Shown in pieces: positions 52,084 to 62,564 of a DNA stretch of 64,000 nt (its first letter is position 1; the number at the start of each line of letters is the position of its first letter). Below the pieces are notes generated by a model. It was not told the origin of the DNA. It worked only from the letters and a program-made list of their open reading frames with translations, and did not search any database. The DNA is taken from NCBI GenBank assembly GCA_038380795.1, contig CM076259.1, positions 99,311,739-99,375,738 of the forward strand. Direction: 5' to 3'. The translations under genes and the position numbers were made by a program. This stretch comes from Pyrocephalus nanus (Eukaryota; Chordata; Aves; Passeriformes; Tyrannidae).

Positions 52084-52116
52084 TTATCATTATTCTTTTC
52101 CAAAGAATAATGATAA
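52084..52116. repeat. Perfect short palindrome, 15-bp arms and 3-base loop
   Basis: TTATCATTATTCTTT (52084-52098) is followed by TCC and then by its exact reverse complement, AAAGAATAATGATAA (52102-52116). The arms are AT-rich. There is no downstream T run that would suggest a terminator-like role, and no transposon ends were recognised around it. A related ATTCTTTGAATAA segment follows at about 52118-52131. Confidence 0.95.
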
Positions 52117-55100
52117 TATTCTTTGAATAATTTCCTATTCTTTTGCCCCCAACAATTTTCTGTAGGGGGTAGGAAAGGTGGGAAACTCTGTCTGAATGTC
52201 TTATGCTTGCTGAGAGATCATTACAACATGCCAAGGTCTTACAGGGTGGAAAAATCCTAGGAAGTTGCTTTTTATCGATTCCCAAAGAAATTAGCTTACA
52301 GAATACAAAAATAAGTCTTAAGTAAATGCAAGTAAATAAAGGAATAAATACCAAGGGGCAGGTCATTTTGCTTTTACTTTCTATTTCTGCTACACTGACA
52401 CAAAAAACATTATCAGTTCCCATTCTCTGTTCCATATGAACCCAGAATTGTACAGGTTGCTCTGAAAAACCTCAAATCTGAGCTGTAAACATGAAGCCTA
52501 AAACCTCCCACATCTGTTTCTTAAACAGTTGGAAGTCATCACAGCTTTTCATCCTAGTATTACTGCAATTCCACATGAACTTAATGTTCCCTCATTTTTT
52601 TATAATTTAAAATTACACTTACAGTTTCATTGTGATGCTGAAGTGGAGAGTTTCTTGTAGATTTTTTTTACTCAAAACTCCTTTAAGGACTATTTTGGAT
52701 ACATCAGGAGGGTGTTTCTCTCTTTATCTTAGGGATCTGACTCAAGTTCAAGAAGCAAACAATTAAAAAGTCTGACATTTCACACTTCTTGTTATTGCTT
52801 ATTGTTTAGAGGCAGCATCTGCACAAAAGAATCAACAATACTGGACACATATCCTGGCTGCAAGTGTAGCTCAAATATTCCATTTCATGATTTGATCTGC
52901 TTTTATCAACAGTTTAAACTAATCCACGTGAATGTGAATTGATGCACCTGCTGGGTGATCTTCACTGGCTTTGCAGGTATTTGCTGACAAAGTGGGAACT
53001 GTTACACTATGAGAACTGTTACACTCTGGGGAAAGTTGCTAGAAATCATCCTTCATGTGAATGGCTGCATCCTTCAGGTAGAAGATGCAGAGCAGAAGGT
53101 TGGGACTGTTTCACCTATCCCATCCTGGCCATCCCCTATGATGGTCTTACCCTGATATATGTCTCCCTGGCTGACACTATATATTTTACAGATTCTCTAG
53201 CCACTAATTTAAGGCAAGAACTCAGTGTAGTTACCTTTCAAGAAAGTAAATACAGGAAGGTTCCAGAAACGGTGGGTTATTTTTTAACATATTTTCATGG
53301 CAATTTCCGTGTGGGAACTCAGCTGACTAGAGATATCCTTGCAGCCTCTTGCCAAGCTGCAGACTGTGAGAGGGTGGGGAAGGCAGTCTTTTTAGGAAAG
53401 CCCCAGTGGGAACAGCAGTCACAGTGCAGGGGAGCAGCTTACCTCTTCCAGCAGGTCAGCACCCTCTAGGATGCTCCTGCCCCTGGCAAGAGTCATACAT
53501 CTGGGCCAAGATACAGCACGAGGCAGGACTGGCACCAGCACTTGAGGTTCTGCTGGCTTAGAGACTGAAATGTGCTTCTGCAGCACAGGAGATTTCTGCA
53601 GAAAACACCCCACTTTCCTCACTTTCCCAAGAGATTTGAAATCATCTGATGCCTGTTCCCTGCGATTCACTTGTTGAAATACCATTGCAAATTCTCAGGA
53701 GAAAGAAACAAGATCACTAGGGCAAGAATTTCTCTGTGGGGAAAAAAATTGCACCCAGGGAAATTGGAGCAGGAAGAATGGATGAAACCCTGTCACTGTT
53801 CTATCCTTCCTGCAGAGCTTTGTCCTGTCAAATTTTAAAGACTTAAAACGAGAAATGCCTGCTGTGGGAAAAGGAATGTAAGAGTCCATCTTGATTGCCT
53901 ACCACACACGTCTGGACAGATGCCTCAAAATAGTAGTGATGATGTCTCATTAATATAGCTCATATCTCCTAAATATCCCTGAAGTGGGTAATGTATGAAG
54001 GCATAGAAAAGGGAGATGAAGAACTTCCTATTTACTGTGCTATAATGACCTATCTGGGCTATGTGAATGGGTTATAGGATAGCAGAACCATCCAACAGAC
54101 AGTTTAAACATGGCTTAGCAGAGCAACAGTAGCCATAGGTTCCCAGATGATACGTAGAACTCAACAACAATTTAAATGAAACAGTTATGGGAGGAAAATG
54201 CAGATGCAGTAACACAAAGCAATGTGACTACATTTTCAAAGAGCGTTGACAGATACCAAACTGTCCAAATCACGCTGGCGCCTTTTATTTCAAACAATGC
54301 TTTGCTCAGACTGATTTTTTTCCCAATTTGTCCTAAAGATGTTCTCAGAAGTTATTTCAGTTCCTCCAGAATGTTTCTTAGTTATTTTTTTGGGCAGTGT
54401 CTATAAACCAGAAGAAATAATTTCTTGCACAGCTTGAGCCATAAGCATCCTGTGCAGTGCCAAGTGACAGCTATGGGTACTCAGCATCTCACAGCAGAAA
54501 GCCCTCAAAGTGTCACGATTTTGAGTTGTTCCTCTGGAAATTTGAGTTTCTCCTTGTGGTCACTGCTGGGAACATGATAAAGAGCAAATGAAAGTCTGTG
54601 AATAAAAAATTACTAAATCAGCACTAGGTCGTTTAAGCATTTTGGTTGGTTCAGCTGTAGAGTTGAGTTGGAAGAACTGGGCAGAGATGTTTGCCAGAAA
54701 TGAGAGACATGGAGGGGGCAATGAGGGGGCATGGAGGGTACATGTAAAAGCTCTGAGGAGAAGAGGGTGCCTCAGAAGGAGAAAAAAATGACCTCTCTGG
54801 GTGACGTAGGAGCTCAAAGCAATACAGGTTTTTCATTAAAATGAGAAGACGCTTTTATCCCAAATTGGTCTTATGAGTTATGTGTTTGCTTAGCTTTGTC
54901 TTGAACTCTCCTCCTCTCCTAAGGATGCAAACTGATCAGGTAGTGAGAAGCTGGTTTCTTTGTCTGCATAAGATGTCAAAATTTCTAATTACCCCCACGT
55001 TAACAAACTTGGGCATTAACTTATAAAATTCCAGCATGGATGTCACTCAAGACAATTGCTCTCCCACATTATCGAATGCATTCAAATTACCTACAAGTCG

Positions 55101-56171
55101 ATGTTGTCTTACTAGGAGGCATATTCTTTACCACAGTCACCTCTTGCTTTGTATGTCACCAGTTTTGACTCGAAAATGCATTACTGCTACAGACCACAAA
55201 GCCGCAAGCATTGCTTCACCATTGCAGCACCACTGCTCAGCACAGGGATGTTGTGCTGTGCCTCACTGCTGGGCAAAGCAGACTGTGGTGGGTACTACAG
55301 GGGGGTCAGGCAGCAGTGTGGGTGGCTTCACCTCAGAGAGGAGCCTTGGAGAGCTGGAAGCTAGGCTTGGGTCAGTGCTGTCTGGTAAGAGAGAAGGAGA
55401 AAATATTTTTAATCAGCCAGCAAAATGGAAGGCTTTGCAGAGCTAGGAAGAGATATGTGCCCTGCGCCCTTCAAATTCCTTTCCTGTTACATTCTACTAA
55501 AAGCAAAAGCAGACTTTTTTTCTGTGTTCAGCAGATGCAGCTGGGGATTCATAGGGCTGTGTGGGCTCTGCATTACTACATATGCACACACCTTTTATTT
55601 TCTACATTAATACTGTACAAAACTCACAATACAGGGTGCTGCTAAAAGGCACTGCATATCCTCCAGCACACACACAGCATATTCAGCCATCTTTAAGCAC
55701 TTCTGCTCCTGTTACCTTAGTAACAGCCCGAGGGAATCCCTGAGTAATTAATCAAGCTGCTTAGCTTTTTAAGGTTTCTTACAAGGGATGATGTTGTCTA
55801 GCTTCTTTCTCACTGCTGGCAAAAAAAAAAAAAAATCTATATTTGGAAAAGAAACAGCATGTGGGCTGATTTAGGGAGCCTCCTTTGTCTGTCATGCAAG
55901 GAAAGGTGAGCAAGTGCCCATATGCACATTTGTAAGAATTTCTTTGGCATGTGTATACATGTTAAGTAACTAATACTGCAGGTAATAGCTGAAGCATGAA
56001 CCTCAAAAGCCTTAGAGATGCAGCTGGCAGACTGGATTTCTTCAAATATTTCAGTGTCCATTCTAATAGACAATTCTGGTTTCTCCCTCCAATGCCACAT
56101 TAAGAAATCACTTCCAGGGTCACTGATGCAAAACCATGTCAGATTGTTTAGTCTGAGTTCCTGTACAACCC

Positions 56172-57143
56172 ATAGAATCATAGAATCAAACAGGTTGGAA
56201 AAGACCTCCAAGACCATCAAGTCCAACCCTTGATCCAACACTGCTGTGATTACCAGACCGTGGCACTCAGTACCACATCCAGTCTCACCTTAAAAGCCTC
56301 CAGGGATGGAGAATCCACCACTTCCCTGGGCAGCCCATTCCAGTGTCTGATTACTCTCTCTGTAAAAAATTTCTTCCTAAGATCCAACCTTAACCTCCCC
56401 TGGCAGAGCTTAAGACTGTGCCCTCTTGTCCTGCTCCTGATTGCCTGGGAGAAGAAACCGACCCCCACCTGGCTACAACCTCCTTTCAGGTAGTTGGAGA
56501 GAGTGATGAGGTCACTCCCGAGTCTCCTCCAGGCTAAACAACCCCAGCTCCCTCAGCCTCTCCCCATAGGACTTGTGTTCAAGTCCCTTCACCAGCCTGG
56601 TTGCTCTTCTCTGGACCTGCTCCAGCACCTCAATATCCTTCCTGAACTAAGGGGTCCAGAACTGAACACAATATTCAAGTTGTGGCCTCACTAGCACTGA
56701 GTACAGGAGAAGGATCACTTCCCTGCTCCTGCTGGCCACACCATTCCTTATACAGGCCAGGATGCCACTGGCCTTCTTGGCTACCTGGGCACACTGCTGG
56801 CTCATGTTCAGCCTCCTGTCAATCCAAACTCCCAGGTCCCTTTCTACCTGGCTGCTCTCCAGCCACTCTGTGCCCAGCCTGTAGCACTGCAGGGGGTTGT
56901 TGTGGCCAAAGTGCAGGACCCTGCACTTGGCCTTGTTGAACCTCATCTCGTTGGAATCAGACCATCTCTCCAGCTTGTCCAGGCCCCCGTGAAGAGCCCT
57001 CCTGCCTTCCAGCAGATCAACAAGCCCCCTCAGCTTGGTGTCATCTGCAAATTTGCTAATGGTACACTCGATCCCCTCATCCAGAGCATCAATAAAGATA
57101 ATAAACAGAACTGGGCCCAACACTGATCCCTGGGGGACACATC
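56172..57143 (-). mobile_element. CR1 LINE, 5'-truncated, best preserved copy in the window
   Basis: Read on the minus strand, the element starts abruptly at the CCCCCAGGGATCAGTGTTGG stretch (Pro-Gln-Gly-Ser-Val-Leu-Gly-Pro). It continues through the catalytic Phe-Ala-Asp-Asp-Thr region and the thumb-like C-terminal part to a TAA at 56250, then a short 3' UTR and an octamer tail at 56172-56190. CR1 elements insert by target-primed reverse transcription and are usually 5'-truncated, so only about the last 970 bases are present. Its 3' UTR matches the copy at 25829-25995. The low level of decay suggests a relatively recent insertion. Confidence 0.96.
56250..57141 (-). pseudogene. CR1 ORF2 remnant: C-terminal part of reverse transcriptase
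   Basis: The frame is open from the truncation point to a TAG at 56647-56649, covering the Gly-Pro-Val-Leu-Phe motif, FADDT (half of the catalytic triad) and the [10 protein letters not shown] and [20 protein letters not shown] stretches. The TAG sits where the family normally has Gln (CAG), so a single C-to-T change explains it. The same frame then continues open to a TGA near 56512. There a frameshift moves the reading into the frame that ends at the TAA at 56250, containing [18 protein letters not shown]. The N-terminal endonuclease and most of the polymerase are missing, so no activity is possible. Confidence 0.9.
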
Positions 57144-60100
57144 TTATAGATATTCACTATTTTGTTTTAGTTTCTTTTTTCTCTGAAAAAGGTAGTATTC
57201 TTCTTTTGTACACTAAGGAGTGTAACTGAGCTTGTTAAATTGTGGAGACAATAAAACCTGCCTTACAGAAAGACAGACATGTTGATCCTCTCCTCTAAAA
57301 CAATGCAAAGACAACTGGAGAAAACCCAATGGGATACAGACTGTTCTTTCTCCTTTTAGGATAGCAGCTAGCATCACAACGTCAACCATTTTTCATAGTG
57401 TGGATCCCTGAGGATTTTCCCTTGGAGATGCGGTTCTGGGCTTAGTTATTGCAAACCAATTCTCTTTCCCAAGTTGCCCCCCAAGGCCACTCGAAGGAGC
57501 AGTCCATGGACATCACAACAGAGGTGTGACTACATCAGGGCACTACATTTTCAGTATGGCACTTTTCCTTCAAAAGATACAGATACAACAGCAGCAACAA
57601 CAAAGACTCCCAAATCTTCATAGGAGCTTGTGACTGGGATTGGTTTTCTTTGTCAAGTCTTTGCAGACTCTCCTGGGCAAGAGACAGATCCCACCTGAAG
57701 AAACCCAGCAATAGGGATGTAGGGTACCAACCAGGGAAGGGGATAATGGTGAGTCAAGCACTTGCTCATCCAGAGTAAGCACAATGTATTGATCTTCACC
57801 ACTCAGTATCCTCCCTTACTACTCTTAATACAGTGGTCCCAGCTAAAGGGTTCCTCCCATGTGTCAAAGGCCTTGCATTGTCTTTGCATGGGATGTGAAA
57901 ATTTTTGATTTCCCAGAAGTGGCCAGAGGAGGAGCTAAGAACAGCAGATGCCTTTCTGTGGCCTTTGCCATGCCAGAAGGATGCTGTTTAACCTCATTTT
58001 GCTCACTTTGTGTGGTGAGTCTTGACAGTACTGGCCCCCATGCTGACCTGAATGCTCTGCTCTTTAAGTCTCAGGGATTTGCATCTGTTCCTCCAGCAGG
58101 CACTATTTTATTTTTTTAGTAATAATTTACTTTATGCCTGTTAGAGATAATTTCTAACATCAAAAAAACTACACAAGTTTAATAAAGCAAGAGACATCTG
58201 AAAAATGAGAGGCAAAATCTAAAAAACAGGAAAAATGTTTTCTAGTAAAATGGAGTTATCAATTACACTTAAACATCATAGATTTCTTCAAAGTGCTTAG
58301 GGTCTCAACTGACCTGGTGGATGGGCTGGCTGCCCTGTCTCCCTCATCTGTGTTGTATTTTGAGCTCATCGCTCTCTCATGGCTTTCCTATAAAACAAAA
58401 TACAGCTCCTTATACTAAATACAGCTGCGATGACTCTCAGTTTTCTCCTCCTATTGTCTCAGACATTCATTTTTAAAATGCTAATGGTGAAAAAAACCAG
58501 CATATTTTTCTCTCCCCTAGGACTTTCTCTGCCTTTACACTGCTATGCTGGTGTCTGAGCTAGCACATTCCCTCTACTCTAGACAGTCTTCTTTCTGGTT
58601 ATTACTTTTGCTGCATGACTTCTATCTGTTTCTCTTTTCTGATTAGAGAGGATACCTTAGTGACTTAGGCAGGTCTTAGTGCATCTAAATTTCAGTTCCT
58701 TCAGGTTAAGTGAGATGAACCTCTCCAGTGAACCCCAAGGTTTTCAGGAGCTTTCCCTGAGACCACGCATTGTACCAGACATGGCTTTCAGTTATTCCCC
58801 ACCTACCCCTCAAGGACGGAGTCCACTCCATTCCACACCAATAGAATAGGTGTTACATTAGCCTAGAAATATACAACCAGAATTAATAATGATGGCAATG
58901 GGTTTGAAGTTTAAGTTTCATGGTCCAGCCTAAGGACAGTTTATTCTCACGGGGAAGTCATTCTTAGAGTCTTCCTCCCCGACCTCCTTAGGAAGATAAA
59001 ACATCCATGAGCTTTCAGAAGACCTGCATTTTGTTGTCATCTGAAACTGGAGGGATATATATACTTAACTGGTTTGTGTATTCCCGCTGATGTCTCACAT
59101 ATACTGTGTGTTTATACACACATATATAATGTGTATTTACAGGGATGTGTTTACATATTCACAGGACTAATGGTGTGGCAATGCAGAAAACCATGTTTAG
59201 CTGTATTGTTGTTCTCTGCTAAGGGCAGTTACCTATGCTCTGATGGGGCTGCAAATTGTCTTGAAAACAAGTGTGCTTTGCCATCTCCTTTCCCTTTCCT
59301 GTCTGTTTTGATCTATATCTCACAGAAAATGAAAGTGCTTGCTTTTGCACTCTGTAAACAAGTACTAATGAGGTCATTAAACTTTGATGACCATCCATTA
59401 ATGTGGCACACCTTTGGACAAAGCTACCTGTAGGTCTTGGGGAAAGGCAGTTTCTCAGCTCTGAACTACAAACAGGTTGAAGTCAGGAAACGCATTGCTG
59501 GGCAGAAGGATCACTCAGTGAAGTTGACTAGGAATTTACCTCATGGGGCTAATTAGGAATTCACCTGATGAGTTCAGAATGGAAATTCAGCATTTTGGAA
59601 TGAGGGAGAGAGATAAAAAAAGAAATTTAAAAAGAAAATAAGTCCAGTACAAGGAAATCCATGTTGATTTTGTCAAGATATCCACATCTCCTGTGTTAGC
59701 TACATAAAGAATGATCAAAGTCTTGGTAATTTTTGAGAGTTATTGTGTCTATCTGCTCAGGCTAGCAACTGTTGAAGAGGGGTGGCTTGTACATCAGCAC
59801 TCCAGAAATCACAAGCTCTTGCAAGAGACACCAGGATGTTAGCAGGCAGGAGACAGATATTCCCTATGTCCTATTTTGATGAAAGGGTCACAGGCAGACA
59901 GGTAAACAAACAGTTTTCAGCAGCTGAGTAAGGCAAGAAACAGTGCTGCATGGGCTGCAGTGTTAGGGAGCTACGAAGTTACCTAATTAAGTGCTCTGGA
60001 TTTTCATTTAAAGCTCATTGGAAACAAAGGATCTTTGTTCTTTTTCTTGTAGGGAGCAGAGAATTAGTTTCCATACATAAACTGTGCCTTTGACAAACCA

Positions 60101-61732
60101 AAGAAAAATCAATACATAACACGACAGGTGCCTCACCAGTGGAATTGAACACACATTGTGTCCCAGCATTCATTGATCTCTGCCACCGTGCTCTCAGAAC
60201 TGTGGTGGAGGCTGTGAGGCTTATAACAAAGGGTCATTAAACCTCTTCATTAAAATAAGGATGTTTATTTTTTTCAAGACTGGGATCAGGAGAAGAGACA
60301 ATCGAAATGTCTCAAAATGGCTGCAGCTTTCCTCCAGTCTCCTTCTTTCAGACCTCACTTGTGTGCAGCTCTCTTTGCAGTCATTCCAGTCCTAATCAAT
60401 TTTCCTTTTCTCTTCTGAGTGTAAATCAATATGTCTGCAACTGGAGGTAAAATCACAGCATCTCTAATGAGGAATTTGGGCAAGGCTGAGTTCCTAAATC
60501 CTAATTCAGAAAAACCCTTGAAAATAGCTTTTATTTTAAGCATGCATTAAAATATGCTGCCATCAGTAATTTCAGTGAACTGTGCACCCTGCCAAAAACT
60601 GTCGGATTTTGGGAAACAGACCAGAGGGGACATCCTGGGGAAGCATAAGCACCAGTACCTCTCAGGCAGCTCTGCTGAACGTGTGTGCCCAGTGTGAGAC
60701 ACCACACAGGTACCACAGCTGTGCAGAAGTGATTCACTGGGACAGGCTCTGCGTTAAAGGTTTTCCCCTGAACTAAAAACAGACACCAAAATGAGTCTTG
60801 GACACCAAAATGAGTCTTGGACAAATCAAACTCTTTGCTGTCCCTTTTAAATCAGATACAAGAGCTTGTGAAGACACTAAAAAAGGATTGTATGAGAGAA
60901 ACACTTGCTATACCCTCTCCAATAAAGCTTGTCCCTGCTGTTAACTGAGTGGAGTTCAGAGCTAGTCTTTTAAGTGGTGGAGATGAGGAATAGAATGCCA
61001 ACACCAAAGAGCTGCTGTCTATTTTCACTACTCTATCTGCAACCAGTAATTAATTGGAGCAAAATAACAGGCCTATTCAAATAATATCCACCCCTACATC
61101 TCCACTCAACACACATAGTTAAATAATACTCCAATCTGCTTTATTCATCTTACATCATCCTCACCTACAGTCTTGGAAAACCAGTTTGACTGAAGTTCCT
61201 GGTGCATCTCAATCTGTACACTGACCTAAGACATTGTGCCACCAGTGTAATGCATTCACACTCAGGTATTACCACATATGCAGTGGGACATTATGAACAT
61301 AACTTGTTGAAAGAGGTTCTGGAATAAGGAACATTAAGTGACAAATCTATTTCTATTCCAACTCACCTGCTGAAAAACCTATTCAGAAAAACACAGATGT
61401 CTGATTTGCAGACAACCGAGTGTGAAGTGTTCACTTCAGGAGCCTTAGAGCATGACAGAGGGTAGAGCCAGGCAGGTGGATTGCAGTGGTCAAGACTGCA
61501 TTTGGGAGGTGCGTGTGTTTGTGTGTGTGTCACCCCTCAGCTGATGAAGAATGGCTATACAGCAAGGCAGAAAGACCATTCCAGAGGAAGTAGAGGCCAC
61601 TCCAGAAGAAGGAAAAGAGCTGTTATTGTGAGATACAAAAACTATTATCAAAGGAGACCCTCAGATATTTAACAATAGTTGAAGACAATGGTAGTGAGCA
61701 AAAGAAAAGAGAATGTGAAGAATCTTTACTGT
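57144..61732. other. Unique non-coding sequence, nothing recognised
   Basis: There are short open frames only. An alternating T/A and T/G patch lies at about 59096-59160 (TGTGTTTATACACACATATA-like), and a 19-bp tandem duplication at 60782-60819. No gene or further repeat was recognised. Confidence 0.5.
60782..60819 (+). repeat. Perfect tandem duplication of a 19-bp unit
   Basis: The unit GACACCAAAATGAGTCTTG occurs twice head to tail (60782-60800 and 60801-60819), then GACA begins a third copy. It is probably a recent slippage product, since the copies are identical. Confidence 0.95.
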
Positions 61733-61920
61733 GAGAGTGGTAAGGCACAGACTGTTCAAGGAAGTTGTGAATGCCCCACCCCCAGAAGTGTTCAAGGCCA
61801 GGTTGGATGGGGCTTTGAACAGTCTGGTCTAATGGAAGGTGTCCATGTCCATAGAAGAGGGATTAGAACTGTATGATCTTTAAGGCCTCTTCCAACCCAA
61901 ATCTTTCTATGAGTCTATAA
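61733..61920 (+). mobile_element. CR1 LINE, 3' end fragment of a different subfamily
   Basis: The fragment begins at a GAGAGTGGTAAGGC stretch, passes GTGTTCAAGGCCAGGTTGGA and GGGGCTTTGAACAGTCTGGT, then GATCTTTAAGGCCTCTTCCA, and ends in a decayed octamer tail (TTTCTATGAGTCTATAA). This is the C-terminal codons plus 3' UTR of a CR1 whose UTR differs from those at 25829 and 56172. Several changes from the expected pattern show moderate age. There is no open frame. Confidence 0.92.
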
Positions 61921-62219
61921 TAAGAAGCAAAATATCCAGATGAAACTCAGGTTTCTGGTCAGTCACCACTTTTGTATTTGGTGTTTTCCATATTCTCCGA
62001 AGAAAATTACAAATTTGGCTAGAACACTCATCCAACCTACAACCACATCTACATTTGTTTACTCGCACATTCACTTTTTCTTGATTTCAGATGTTTTCAT
62101 CTCACAGAGCTGTAACTGGGAGTCACTGCTGAAGCTACTGGTATGGATTTCCACCCCGTTCCACTCACTTGTTGTCGTGGTCAAGGCGGGATAGTGACAC
62201 AGTTTCAGGATACCAGCTC

Positions 62220-62225
62220 TTTATT
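62220..62225 (-). terminator. Polyadenylation signal AATAAA of the solo LTR
   Basis: AATAAA on the minus strand falls between the TATA-like box and the LTR end, as expected for the R region of a short retroviral LTR. Confidence 0.5.
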
Positions 62226-62240
62226 ACAACAGTGCTGCTA

Positions 62241-62250
62241 CTCTTATATA
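62241..62250 (-). promoter_or_regulatory. TATA-like box of the solo LTR
   Basis: TATATAAGAG on the minus strand lies about 60 bases downstream of a CCAAT box and just upstream of an AATAAA signal. It would direct transcription toward lower coordinates, out of the U5 side into 62172 and below. Whether it is active is unknown. Confidence 0.5.
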
Positions 62251-62564
62251 GTTCTGGGTGACACAAGTGCATGCACTACTGGTTTACTGCTAACATAACA
62301 ACTCATGATTGGACATAGCTACACATGTCCGAATACAATTCCTGACAGGAAATCCATTCTGTGTCACAGTCTTTACCGTCCGTGATTAACCCTCTGTCAA
62401 GTGTAGAAGTTCCATCTTCGGTATTTTAGCTTACAGAGAGCTCAGAGCCAGCTGGGCTCCCCCACAACTTGTCTCACTGAGCATCTGGGCCAGCAGCAGC
62501 CTGTTCTGTCCTCAAACAAACAAGTCTAAGAAACTGCTCCCCATGTTGCCAGTACTATGTTCCA

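Larger units (their letters stand above)
48271..56171. other. Unique non-coding sequence, no supported gene
   Basis: No gene was recognised. Small features are a 31-base pure purine run (49637-49667), an A/C tract (49836-49857), a perfect palindrome (52084-52116), short tandem duplications (50521-50550 and about 52995-53028) and an A15 run (55821-55835). The 176-codon plus-strand frame at 52939-53469 has no family resemblance I can see. The block 49886-51201 holds no long open frame. Confidence 0.5.
62173..62564 (-). mobile_element. Solo LTR of an endogenous retrovirus, probably class II (ERVK/alpha-beta type)
   Basis: On the minus strand the 392-base unit starts with TG (complement of 62564-62563) and ends with CA (62174-62173). 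In order it carries a CCAAT box (62308-62312), a TATA-like box (62241-62250), an AATAAA signal only about 15-20 bases further on (62220-62225) and a short U5. That close TATA-AATAAA spacing is the avian leukosis-type layout. The flanking pentamers are CTTGT on the left and CTTGG on the right, a target duplication with one mismatch. No primer binding site or polypurine tract adjoins either end and no gag, pol or env sequence was seen nearby, so it is a recombined solo LTR. The class assignment is inference. Confidence 0.75.

Noticed and set aside
52939..53469. Plus-strand 176-codon open frame
   Set aside because: There is no recognisable domain or splice or promoter context, and it contains a short tandem duplication. 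It is best explained as chance.
55837..56241. Minus-strand 134-codon open frame
   Set aside because: It begins inside the CR1 3' UTR and reads out into flanking DNA; it is not a gene.
56682..57229. Plus-strand open frames of 85, 74 and 64 codons
   Set aside because: They are antisense shadows of the CR1 reverse transcriptase remnant on the minus strand.
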